From a virus: a DNA stretch of 44,178 nt. Shown piece by piece: positions 1-5,220 of this stretch; positions within the stretch are counted from its first letter, which is position 1, and the number at the start of each line of letters is the position of its first letter. Under the pieces are notes generated by a model that saw nothing but the letters and a program-made list of their open reading frames with translations, had not been told where the DNA came from and did not search any database. The position numbers and the translations under genes are program-made. The stretch lies in IMG/VR virus record IMGVR_UViG_3300020119_000007, positions 1 to 44,178 of that record; one strand, given 5' to 3'.

Positions 1-127
1 ACTTTTTTAATATCGTCTTTTTCGCATTCCGTCGAATAGCTTTTGTCGTAGTCTGGCCAAATGCCGTTGTACACGTTATCGCAGTACACGCGCTGTTGTT
101 GCGTTGCGTCGTCCATATCCATTTGTG
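1..127. repeat. Direct terminal repeat, left copy (identical to 44052-44178)
   Basis: The first 127 bases are identical to the last 127 bases. Both copies lie inside the same small minus-strand gene, which becomes complete when the ends are joined. 127 is a common maximum k-mer length of short-read assemblers, so I read this as the overlap of a circular contig rather than a biological terminal repeat. A true short direct terminal repeat cannot be excluded from sequence alone. Confidence 0.95.
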
Positions 128-191
128 CGGCCAGACTCATTAAGACGCATACGGCAACCAGGGCGCACAGAAAGCGAAGAACTTTATTCAT
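1..191 (-). CDS. Small exported or membrane-anchored protein (cut by the window edge)
   Basis: The ATG at 191 follows a GGAG ribosome site near 200-203 and a consensus promoter at 221-249. Joined across the circle, the gene ends at a TAG at 44042-44044 and encodes 66 aa; 63 codons lie here. The N-terminus (MNKVLRFLCALVAVCVLMSL) has two basic residues and a hydrophobic stretch, typical of a signal peptide or single anchor. The polar remainder has two cysteines and many acidic residues. I do not recognise the family. Its own promoter and envelope targeting suggest a host-surface or periplasmic role, but that is inference. Confidence 0.75.
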   Translation of the reverse strand, partial: MNKVLRFLCALVAVCVLMSLAAQMDMDDATQQQRVYCDNVYNGIWPDYDKSYSTECEKDDIKK

Positions 192-220
192 TATTTTAAC
201 TCCGTTGATTGAATACGTCA

Positions 221-249
221 ATTATACGTTAAGTCTTCGTATAATTCAA
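221..249 (-). promoter_or_regulatory. Sigma70-type promoter TTGAAT-N17-TATAAT
   Basis: On the minus strand the -35 box TTGAAT (244-249) and a perfect -10 box TATAAT (221-226) are separated by exactly 17 bases. The transcript would begin near 214 and read the exported-protein gene starting at 191, then run through the circular junction. It overlaps the stop codon of the upstream gene. Confidence 0.75.
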
Positions 250-570
250 GCGTCTTGCGACTTCTTCGATTCCTACTACTGCAACTTGCTTTCCAATGTC
301 CAAGCCTTGCAACAACGACAAAAGGCCGGGAACTAAATTGTCCTGGCCTTGTTCTTCGCATGTGTCAATCATCTGTTGGATTGCCACGCTATGAAGTTGC
401 ACGGTTTGGTATAGAAACGACGCCGCACGAAGAAGATTGTAGTAGCCATTGCCTACACTTTGTTCGGTCATTACTACGACTTGTTCGGCCAAAAACGGAT
501 TCATGTCTACAACAGCCCCGCCAGGCATACGAACGAATTTCGCGTTGATTATTTGTTCATGATTTAGCAT
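229..570 (-). CDS. Hypothetical phage protein, 113 aa
   Basis: The gene follows its neighbour (stop at 583) closely. The start context is unusual: stop TAA, then TGTGGGGATGCA, then ATG, so a variant of the genome-wide TGTGGGC motif occupies the ribosome-binding position. The product has no signal peptide or membrane segment and is predicted mostly helical, with many Gln, Val and Leu. I do not recognise the family. It is the last gene before the promoter at 221-249. Confidence 0.7.
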   Translation of the reverse strand: MLNHEQIINAKFVRMPGGAVVDMNPFLAEQVVVMTEQSVGNGYYNLLRAASFLYQTVQLHSVAIQQMIDTCEEQGQDNLVPGLLSLLQGLDIGKQVAVVGIEEVARRLNYTKT

Positions 571-582
571 TGCATCCCCACA

Positions 583-807
583 TTAAGCGAAGTTAGGAAT
601 TATAAGGTTCGGATTGCCGCCCGCAGCATGAAAGCCGCGTGCATACTGGCATGCTTCGACGGCCTGCATATGACCGCCGCAATTGTCGCATACGAAGCAC
701 TGGCCCAGGTAGAACGGCGGCGATACGTCGGCGAAAGCGTGTTGTTTGCATTCGTCAAGCTTTTTACGGTTTGCCTTGATGGCTTCGTAGCGTTCATGCA
801 TGTTCAT
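583..807 (-). CDS. Small zinc-ribbon-like protein, 74 aa
   Basis: I chose the ATG at 807, giving MNMHERYEAIK, preceded by AAGG. The frame is open further upstream with a TTG at 843. The start overlaps the end of the next upstream gene (stop at 794), which implies translational coupling. A CxxC pair (CFVCDNCGGHM) followed by another Cys-containing segment suggests metal binding by the C-terminal half. Function unknown. It lies in a string of small coupled genes, several of them cysteine-rich. Confidence 0.7.
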   Translation of the reverse strand: MNMHERYEAIKANRKKLDECKQHAFADVSPPFYLGQCFVCDNCGGHMQAVEACQYARGFHAAGGNPNLIIPNFA

Positions 808-1018
808 AGCGCGGCCTTGTAAGTTCGTTAACAGGTTGTACAACGAATTCGCCTTTATCTACGATTGCGTGCGCGTTGCAAGCTACGCACTTATAGCTAA
901 AGCCTTGTGTGCATCCTACGCCGCTATCAATCAATGCGCAAACACAGTCGGCACCGCTACGGCAGCGCGAAACAATGCCTAAGCCGTGGCACTGTGGGCA
1001 ATCTTTGTTAGTGGTCAT
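794..1018 (-). CDS. DnaJ-type zinc-finger-like small protein, 74 aa
   Basis: The product begins MTTNKDCPQCHGLG. The CxxCxGxG element resembles one half of the DnaJ cysteine-rich domain and occurs in many small phage proteins. Further Cys pairs (CRSGADCVC and CVAC) could complete two zinc sites. No J domain is present, so this is not a co-chaperone in the usual sense. The chosen ATG overlaps the end of the upstream gene (stop at 1008) by 11 bases. Two in-frame ATGs upstream (1042 and 1054) are alternatives. Exact role unknown. Confidence 0.7.
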   Translation of the reverse strand: MTTNKDCPQCHGLGIVSRCRSGADCVCALIDSGVGCTQGFSYKCVACNAHAIVDKGEFVVQPVNELTRPRYEHA

Positions 1019-1205
1019 ATTTGCTTTCTTCTTGCATGCGGTCATATTCGTCATAGATTGCCGAATCTACATCGGAATCTTCCAGTTGTTCGAAGTATTC
1101 GCGGTCTTCTTCGTTGCCTTTAAATTCGACGCTTTCAATAACGCCGAAGTCAAAAGAAACTTCCAAGTCCATTTTAACGCCGTCAATTTCGATGTTCATC
1201 AACAT
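1008..1205 (-). CDS. Small acidic protein, 65 aa
   Basis: A strong GGAGG ribosome site stands 5 bases before the ATG at 1205. The N-terminal half is strand-like (MNIEIDGVKMDLEVSFDF) and the C-terminal half is very rich in Asp and Glu. It is the first gene behind the promoter candidate at 1231-1259. Small acidic early phage proteins often act as inhibitors or DNA mimics of host proteins, but nothing here identifies a target. Confidence 0.75.
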   Translation of the reverse strand: MLMNIEIDGVKMDLEVSFDFGVIESVEFKGNEEDREYFEQLEDSDVDSAIYDEYDRMQEESKYDH

Positions 1206-1230
1206 AGTATCCTCCGTTTCGATAAGTAAG

Positions 1231-1259
1231 ATAGTACGTCAATGCTACGACGATTGCAA
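1231..1259 (-). promoter_or_regulatory. Promoter candidate TTGCAA-N17-TACTAT
   Basis: The minus strand carries TTGCAA (1254-1259), a 17-base spacer and TACTAT (1231-1236), just upstream of the GGAGG and ATG of the acidic-protein gene. The spacer and flanks (1235-1254 and 1256-1268) are repeated in swapped order at 3186-3218, which supports a functional or duplicated regulatory element. Confidence 0.5.
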
Positions 1260-1262
1260 GAA

Positions 1263-1595
1263 CTATTTAACTTCTTCGCCGCTGCAAGCTTTCTTAAACG
1301 AAGTTGGCGGTATTGGGCCGACATATACCGGCATACCTAGCGCATCGCTTACGACGAAGTATGCGCGTACAGGCTGGCCGAAGCGGTTAAGGCCGCTTAC
1401 GATACCGCATACGTTGCCGAATGGGCCAGGGCGGCTATATACGGTCGCGCTTTCGAATGCTACGGCGCTTGCGTTGTTAAGCGAAGCCTTGACCAGCGAT
1501 TCGGCAATAGCCTTAGACTTGTCGGCGTAGCTAACTTCGTCGGCGTGTGCCAGGCTTGCAAGGGTCATCAATACGGCAAAGATAATCGTTTTCAT
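1263..1595 (-). CDS. Secreted (periplasmic) hypothetical protein, 110 aa
   Basis: The N-terminus MKTIIFAVLMTLASLAHADE is a classic Sec signal peptide with an AHA cleavage site near residue 18. The mature part of about 90 aa has two cysteines that could form a disulfide in the periplasm. A GAAGGATG ribosome site lies inside the preceding 35-aa gene, whose TGA overlaps this ATG. Family not recognised. A periplasmic product in an early phage arm could concern superinfection exclusion or envelope modification, but this is inference. Confidence 0.75.
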   Translation of the reverse strand: MKTIIFAVLMTLASLAHADEVSYADKSKAIAESLVKASLNNASAVAFESATVYSRPGPFGNVCGIVSGLNRFGQPVRAYFVVSDALGMPVYVGPIPPTSFKKACSGEEVK

Positions 1596-1699
1596 TTCGG
1601 TTCATCCTTCTTTTGTTGACAGGGCCAACACTTCGACCATGCGGAACTATACCACTTTCCGCACATACCGCACAAGTTACCGTTGCGAATATACGTCAT
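1592..1699 (-). CDS. 35-aa CxxC zinc-ribbon mini-protein
   Basis: This very small frame reads MTYIRNGNLCGMCGKWYSS and continues to a second pair, CWPC, ending in a Lys-rich tail. Both ends overlap neighbours in the four-base ATGA manner: its ATG with the TGA of the gene ending at 1696, and its TGA with the ATG at 1595. Two CxxC pairs about 15 residues apart fit a single zinc ribbon. The ribosome site of the downstream signal-peptide gene lies inside it. Perfect coupling on both sides makes a real gene likely. Confidence 0.7.
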   Translation of the reverse strand: MTYIRNGNLCGMCGKWYSSAWSKCWPCQQKKDEPK

Positions 1700-1965
1700 G
1701 ATGCGTTGACCGGCGTGTATTGAACAACTTTGCTAGCGTCGATAATTTTAACTTCGCCGTGTATAACTTCGGTAAATGCGCAATCGTTATCGCGGTCAAG
1801 AATCAAATTGCCGCTGTCGTCTTGCTGGTAGACTTCTACATAGCCTTCTTCTTCGTCAGCTACGATAACTTTGTCTATGAATTTGCCGTTAAGCATAACC
1901 ATAGCGTTAAGGCAAAGCGGCCCTTTAATCGGGTCTTCGCGGTCTGTGTTTGCGTCAAGTCTCAT
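1696..1965 (-). CDS. Hypothetical acidic protein, 89 aa
   Basis: The ATG at 1965 has GAGGTG upstream and overlaps the TGA of the previous gene (ATGA). The product is acidic and predicted mostly beta strand (MVMLNGKFIDKVIVADEEEG). No transmembrane segment or known motif is visible. It is part of the coupled chain running from about 2830 down to 1263. Confidence 0.75.
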   Translation of the reverse strand: MRLDANTDREDPIKGPLCLNAMVMLNGKFIDKVIVADEEEGYVEVYQQDDSGNLILDRDNDCAFTEVIHGEVKIIDASKVVQYTPVNAS

Positions 1966-2144
1966 GCTGGCACCTCGCAACCCATGTAGCCGTTAGAACC
2001 AAGCGTAAGCTTCGAACCATCACGAAACTTGTAATGCGTGTATTCGACGCCTTCTTTAACTTCGTCGTGAAATTCAACGCACTTACGTTCGGCACGTTCG
2101 CGCATAGGTTCTTCGTTATAAAATTCTTCTGCAATGCTTTCCAT
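1962..2144 (-). CDS. Hypothetical protein, 60 aa
   Basis: The start ATG (2144-2142) overlaps the TAA of the nuclease gene as TAATG, with GGGGGT a short distance upstream. The helical, acidic N-terminal half is followed by a strand-rich end (YTHYKFRDGSKLTLGSNGY). It may be an accessory factor of the adjacent VRR-NUC nuclease, given the coupling, but no domain is recognised. An upstream in-frame TTG at 2156 is a less likely start. Confidence 0.7.
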   Translation of the reverse strand: MESIAEEFYNEEPMRERAERKCVEFHDEVKEGVEYTHYKFRDGSKLTLGSNGYMGCEVPA

Positions 2145-2647
2145 TATGACCCCCAATTAAGATACGCTGTTAAGTTCTCTACTGCTTCAATCCAACTATA
2201 GCATACTACGAAGCCAAAGCCTTGACTTTTTACGAATTCGCCGAAACTACGTTGTTCATCCGATACACCTCCTTTTGAAGTTGCCTTAACTGGCTTTTCG
2301 CTAGGCTTTTTCATTTCGATGAACAAGCCGCTGTATTCGCCGCGCTTTACGGCCAAGAACGTATCAGATACGCCGCTGCGTACGCCTTCGGCCTTCAATG
2401 CACCGCCGCGTATGGCGCGGGTCTTTTCGTCGTCGCCACGGCTACCGCCGTTTGGTATAGCGAAGAAGAAATGAAGTTCGGGAATAGGGCAGGCCGGAAT
2501 AGAAGCTTTCGCATCGGCCAGGGGCATACCTGCGGCCCATGCATTCGCTATTGCTATGCCTTGATGTTCGGCGATAGCGCACCATGCGAATAACGCAACT
2601 TGGTGCGCATGTTCGGTATTAGACTTCGCCAGGGTTGCGGGCGTCAT
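2144..2647 (-). CDS. VRR-NUC domain nuclease, 167 aa
   Basis: The product matches the VRR-NUC branch of the PD-(D/E)XK nucleases. The sequence shows LHFFFAIPNGG early, then GVSDTFLAVKRGEYSGLFIEMKKP, which holds the catalytic Asp and the ExK pair, then SDEQRSFGEFVKSQGF near the end. Stand-alone VRR-NUC proteins of phages are thought to be structure-specific or Holliday-junction-type endonucleases acting in replication, recombination or packaging. The length is normal for the family plus an N-terminal helical segment of about 45 residues. It sits between tiny genes of unknown function. Confidence 0.88.
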   Translation of the reverse strand: MTPATLAKSNTEHAHQVALFAWCAIAEHQGIAIANAWAAGMPLADAKASIPACPIPELHFFFAIPNGGSRGDDEKTRAIRGGALKAEGVRSGVSDTFLAVKRGEYSGLFIEMKKPSEKPVKATSKGGVSDEQRSFGEFVKSQGFGFVVCYSWIEAVENLTAYLNWGS

Positions 2648-2656
2648 GATGCGCGC

Positions 2657-2830
2657 CTATTCTGCAATACAGCAGGTAACATGATGAATCAAAGCTTCGT
2701 CGCGTAGCTGCAAAGTCTTGTAAGTGTTCAACAAAATTTGTTGCGCTTCTACGAAGTTTGACGCCGGTACGTCGTCCCAAAATATAACGTTGCCAGCCTT
2801 GTTAAAGAATGTTACGGTCCAAAATTTCAT
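2657..2830 (-). CDS. Hypothetical protein, 57 aa
   Basis: The ATG at 2830 is preceded by GGAGT at good spacing; the frame reads MKFWTVTFFNKAGNVIFWDD and ends at TAG 2657-2659. The aromatic, strand-forming start resembles many small phage proteins of unknown function. It fills the whole gap between the terminator at 2847-2867 and the nuclease gene. Confidence 0.7.
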   Translation of the reverse strand: MKFWTVTFFNKAGNVIFWDDVPASNFVEAQQILLNTYKTLQLRDEALIHHVTCCIAE

Positions 2831-2846
2831 GTTCAATACTCCAATG

Positions 2847-2867
2847 AAAAAGCCCCTGTACAGGGGC
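2847..2867 (-). terminator. Rho-independent terminator
   Basis: On the minus strand GCCCCT-GTAC-AGGGGC is followed by five T residues. It lies directly behind the stop of the gene at 2873-3130 and ahead of the 57-aa gene, splitting the left arm into separate transcription units or acting as a leaky attenuator. Confidence 0.85.
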
Positions 2868-2872
2868 GATGG

Positions 2873-3130
2873 TTAGCTGTAGCTCTTTTGAAGTTCTTTT
2901 GTTTCGGCGTAGCTTACAACAGGAATGCCCATTGCAACAAGGCGTTCCATTGCTTCAACTTCCGAATCAATCCAAAGCTTGCAACGTGCTTTAGCTTGGG
3001 CGATAGCTGCAACGTCGCGTGCTTCAATTGCGGCTGTAAGTTCGTCGGCATGTTTTTCAAAACACTTACGCGAAACTTGAATGCTGTTAAAACGCTTTGC
3101 AATTTCTTCGCCTTGTTTCTTCGTAATCAT
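2873..3130 (-). CDS. Hypothetical helical protein, 85 aa
   Basis: CGGAG lies upstream of the ATG at 3130. The protein is almost entirely predicted alpha-helical with alternating charges (MITKKQGEEIAKRFNSIQVS), like a short coiled coil, and has two cysteines. No known domain. It is a single-gene unit bounded by a promoter candidate at 3161-3189 and a terminator at 2847-2867. Confidence 0.72.
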   Translation of the reverse strand: MITKKQGEEIAKRFNSIQVSRKCFEKHADELTAAIEARDVAAIAQAKARCKLWIDSEVEAMERLVAMGIPVVSYAETKELQKSYS

Positions 3131-3160
3131 GGTTTGCTCCGGTTCGGTTGGTATGTAGTG

Positions 3161-3189
3161 AATATACGCCCAATATCAAACGAAAGCAA
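3161..3189 (-). promoter_or_regulatory. Promoter candidate TTGCTT-N17-TATATT
   Basis: The minus strand shows TTGCTT (3184-3189), 17 bases, then TATATT (3161-3166), upstream of the gene starting at 3130. Directly upstream, 3195-3223 carries TAAAAT and the 20-base repeat shared with 1235-1254, so a second, weaker start may overlap the 3' end of the membrane-protein gene. Confidence 0.5.
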
Positions 3190-3218
3190 GAACTATTTTA
3201 CGTCAATGCTACGACGAT
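3186..3218. repeat. Permuted repeat shared with 1235-1268
   Basis: TACGTCAATGCTACGACGAT occurs at 3199-3218 and at 1235-1254, both on the + strand. GCAAGAACTATTT occurs at 3186-3198 and at 1256-1268. The two blocks are in swapped order in the two places. Here the 20-mer encodes the C-terminus of a membrane protein; at 1235 it is non-coding and forms a promoter spacer. Confidence 0.85.
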
Positions 3219-3351
3219 GTTCGTACATGCGGCGAATGTCTTGTTTCCTGGCACGGCGCGACAACAAGAACACTACGACGAATAGGCACAGCGCCGAACC
3301 GGCCAGGATGCCAAAGACGAAGCCCAGGCATAGCAATTCGGCGGCTGTCAA
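3193..3351 (-). CDS. Single-span membrane protein, 52 aa
   Basis: A TTG start (3351-3349) overlaps the TGA of the upstream zinc-finger gene as TTGA. The frame reads (M)TAAELLCLGFVFGILAGSA and continues hydrophobic through residue 30. It then turns strongly basic (SRRARKQDIRRMYEHRRS), predicting one membrane span with a positively charged cytoplasmic tail. This composition is very unlikely by chance in a shadow frame. Function unknown; small inner-membrane proteins in phage early arms sometimes affect host envelope or exclusion. Confidence 0.65.
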   Translation of the reverse strand: MTAAELLCLGFVFGILAGSALCLFVVVFLLSRRARKQDIRRMYEHRRSIDVK

Positions 3352-3536
3352 GGCAGGCCCAGGCGATCACGACAGCGGCAGCACACGCCCAGGACTAGGC
3401 GCGGCATTGGTTCGCCACATTCGACGCATTCGCCCTTGCCGCCTACGGGCATGAACGCGATTTGCTGGCGTATTGCTGCGGTCTGTGCATCAAGAATAAT
3501 TGCGGCCTTAACTTCTGTGTCGTCTACGATATCCAT
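3348..3536 (-). CDS. DksA/TraR-type C4 zinc-finger protein, 62 aa
   Basis: AAGGAT precedes the ATG at 3536. The C-terminus has GECVECGEPMP followed by CCRCRDRL, the CxxC...CxxC arrangement of the DksA/TraR zinc finger; the short length and helical N-terminus fit the TraR-like phage members. TraR-type proteins bind in the secondary channel of RNA polymerase and can modulate promoters without ppGpp. Whether this one does so is inference. Confidence 0.75.
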   Translation of the reverse strand: MDIVDDTEVKAAIILDAQTAAIRQQIAFMPVGGKGECVECGEPMPRLVLGVCCRCRDRLGLP

Positions 3537-3542
3537 TCGTTA

Positions 3543-3782
3543 CTATCCTTTGTATCCTGTTGTAGTCTTTACCAGTGCAAACAATCCACCGATGCTAGTA
3601 CGACGGCCAACAAGCACGTTGCGCGGTTCTGCCTGGCGATACAGCAGCCAATAAATACGATTGGTCATGCCGCCTAGCTTACCTTGCACTTGTTCGCTAC
3701 GTTCAACTATGAAGCATTTGCCTTCAAGCGCCATAGTCTTAGCGTGCTTTAACTTCGTTGCATCGGTATAGTTCGCTACCAT
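3543..3782 (-). CDS. Hypothetical protein, 79 aa
   Basis: It is closely packed between the DksA-like gene and the RF-1-like gene (3-base gap upstream). The product is basic, with a helical start and a strand-rich middle (IYWLLYRQAEPRNVLVGRRT). No signal, membrane span or known motif is visible. The weak ribosome site suggests coupling to the upstream gene. Confidence 0.65.
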   Translation of the reverse strand: MVANYTDATKLKHAKTMALEGKCFIVERSEQVQGKLGGMTNRIYWLLYRQAEPRNVLVGRRTSIGGLFALVKTTTGYKG

Positions 3783-3785
3783 GAT

Positions 3786-4226
3786 TTACTTTCTTATGTG
3801 TTTGCATCCGCTACAACGCTTGTCTTTGTCTGAAATATCGTACATGCATGCTGTTGTAAAAACGTGATGAATAGGCACCATAACCGGCGTGCGAGTTGTC
3901 GAACCTGGCCCGTACTTCCATCCCGCTTGTGCATGGTGCGTCGTAACGCCTAATAGCGGGCGCGGTCGATCATGACAACCATACAGCTTTACTTGACTTG
4001 GCGCAATAGTCGTTTTAGCAATGGCTTCGTACTTTGCGACAGCTTCGCAAAGATCGGCATAAGCATTTGCCCGGTTACGATGTACGCTACGGTCGTCCGA
4101 CTTCGTTACGATGATACCGCTTGGCTTGTGCAAGATAGACACGGCGACAGGTTGCGCAGTTGACCAACCGCCTACGCGTTTCGCGTGGAACACGTCAATT
4201 TTCAAATCTTCGGGTTTAAGTTCCAT
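3786..4226 (-). CDS. Peptide chain release factor (RF-1 domain)-like protein lacking the GGQ glutamine, 146 aa
   Basis: I chose the ATG at 4226, with AAAAGG upstream. Residues about 8-62 follow the RF-1/PrfH catalytic domain: IDVFHAKRVGGW, then VSILHKPSGIIVTKSDDRS, then HRNRANAYADL. These correspond to the family's GGQ loop, ITHxPTGIVV strand and RSQHxNKxxA helix. The position of the catalytic GGQ glutamine is Trp (GGW). Gln is needed to position water for peptidyl-tRNA hydrolysis, so this may be inactive in termination or have a different role. The C-terminal half (about 85 aa) is unassigned and has CSGCK near the end. No stop-codon-recognition domain is present. Confidence 0.65.
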   Translation of the reverse strand: MELKPEDLKIDVFHAKRVGGWSTAQPVAVSILHKPSGIIVTKSDDRSVHRNRANAYADLCEAVAKYEAIAKTTIAPSQVKLYGCHDRPRPLLGVTTHHAQAGWKYGPGSTTRTPVMVPIHHVFTTACMYDISDKDKRCSGCKHIRK

Positions 4227-4228
4227 GG

Positions 4229-4468
4229 TTAATCGCCTTTTAAATCTTTTTTCGATTGATAGAACTGCCAGCCGCACATACTGCAAATCTTTGTGCCGTT
4301 ATAAGTAAATGCGTAGCAGTTATGGCAAACCTTCAACTGTGCATCGAGTTCAATCTTTGCCTTTGCTTCTTTAATTTCTTTTTCAAGTTTTGCTTCAATC
4401 TCCTTTACCAATGCTTCTTGATAAGGACGCAACTTAACTTGTTCGTCTAGCTCGCGAATAGTCTTCAT
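4229..4468 (-). CDS. Coiled-coil zinc-ribbon protein, 79 aa
   Basis: Residues about 10-45 form a charged Lys/Glu coiled coil. This is followed by CHNC and CSMC, a C4 zinc ribbon, and a basic tail. The start ATG at 4468 has no normal purine-rich ribosome site; instead TGTGGGCTAAAT lies immediately before it, a full copy of the genome-wide TGTGGGC motif. It is one of several zinc-ribbon proteins in this arm; function unknown. Confidence 0.75.
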   Translation of the reverse strand: MKTIRELDEQVKLRPYQEALVKEIEAKLEKEIKEAKAKIELDAQLKVCHNCYAFTYNGTKICSMCGWQFYQSKKDLKGD

Positions 4469-4498
4469 ATTTAGCCCACATTGATTGTTAGAAGTCGA

Positions 4499-4744
4499 TT
4501 AAGCTGTGCGCGCAACTTCGACACAGTTATGCGGTTCGCCGTGTTCGACAACAACGAACTTCTTGCCGTCTTTGCTCTTACGGCTGGCGATAGTGCGAAG
4601 CGATTTTACGTTAGCTTCGGCGGCAGGGATCGTAAAGCATTTGCCGACTTCCAGTTGTTCGAATGGATACACTTGTTTTTGAACTGCGCCGGTTGGTTGC
4701 GGCGACATTGCTTGCGGGCTTGCGTCAGTGATTACGATAGACAT
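4499..4744 (-). CDS. Phage protein with YPFEQLxVG domain, 81 aa
   Basis: The ATG at 4744 has AAAGGAG upstream; longer frames reaching into the repeat region are not supported. The product has YPFEQLEVGKCFTIP followed by a basic helix (RTIASRKSKDGKKFVVVEH). It is related to the larger protein at 43286-43930, which has YPFDEMSKGQSFFV, so the genome carries two paralogues. I believe this corresponds to a small domain of unknown function common in phages (possibly DUF7303). It is the first gene downstream of the repeat-rich region. Confidence 0.78.
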   Translation of the reverse strand: MSIVITDASPQAMSPQPTGAVQKQVYPFEQLEVGKCFTIPAAEANVKSLRTIASRKSKDGKKFVVVEHGEPHNCVEVARTA

Positions 4745-4949
4745 TTGGGAATCTCCTTTGAGTAAGTACGACCATCCTAACATGGGCTGTTGATCGTTGT
4801 CAACAACAATCAACACGGCAACGTTGATCCAACAGCGCAACACCCATTCGACTCGTATAAGGGTTTATTTAGTAGTTAAGTAATTGATTTATATATATAT
4901 TTAATATATTTAATAAGTTTAATAGTGAAAAGTACCTGTTTATCGTTGA

Positions 4950-5025
4950 CTGTTGATATGAACGATCAACAGGGAAATGACATACTGTTGATTAACGTTG
5001 ATCGTTGTAGCGTTGATATCAACAG
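4950..5025. repeat. Palindromic CTGTTGAT/ATCAACAG repeats (core cluster)
   Basis: Within 76 bp are five GTTGAT/ATCAAC arms plus additional CGTTGAT spacing. They include an 8-bp perfect inverted repeat with 7-bp spacer (4950-4957 and 4965-4972) and a 12-bp perfect palindrome (5012-5023). Dyad symmetry suggests binding by a dimeric protein; candidates encoded here are the HTH protein (9466-9675) and the product of 5221-5901. Confidence 0.85.
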
Positions 5026-5173
5026 ACAACAGGTAGGTAATATATGTCTAGGTCATTAAACTCGTTAAATACGCTAAATGTCCTTTGTATTCAATCACTT
5101 GCGCGTATAACGACCCCTTATACGTGTCAAACGCTACTGTTGATCGTTGATCCAACACACAACAGGCCAGGAC

Positions 5174-5199
5174 AAAAAAAAAGACAGCCGAAGCTGTCT
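5174..5199 (-). terminator. Strong rho-independent terminator
   Basis: The minus strand reads AGACAGC-TTCG-GCTGTCT followed by a run of nine T (5174-5182 as A on the + strand). It is 22 bases past the stop of the gene at 5221-5901 and shields the repeat region from upstream transcription. Confidence 0.93.
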
Positions 5200-5220
5200 A
5201 GAAGGTTTGAACGTAGTTTG

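Larger units (their letters stand above)
4745..5220. other. Non-coding region with iteron-like GTTGAT repeats: putative replication origin or operator region
   Basis: This 476-bp stretch has no convincing gene. GTTGAT occurs at 4789, 4823, 4952, 4987, 4998, 5012, 5139 and 5146, and ATCAAC at 4809, 4965 and 5018: 11 copies in about 370 bp where about 0.2 are expected. Many form palindromes: CTGTTGAT-N7-ATCAACAG (4950-4972) and GTTGATATCAAC (5012-5023). Between the repeat groups lies a very AT-rich tract (about 4861-4925, TTATATATATATTTAATATA). Iterons beside an AT-rich unwinding tract are the usual architecture of replication origins. A cluster of operators for a repressor is the alternative. 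The + strand frame at 5044-5247 shows no ribosome site and was not called. Confidence 0.7.
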
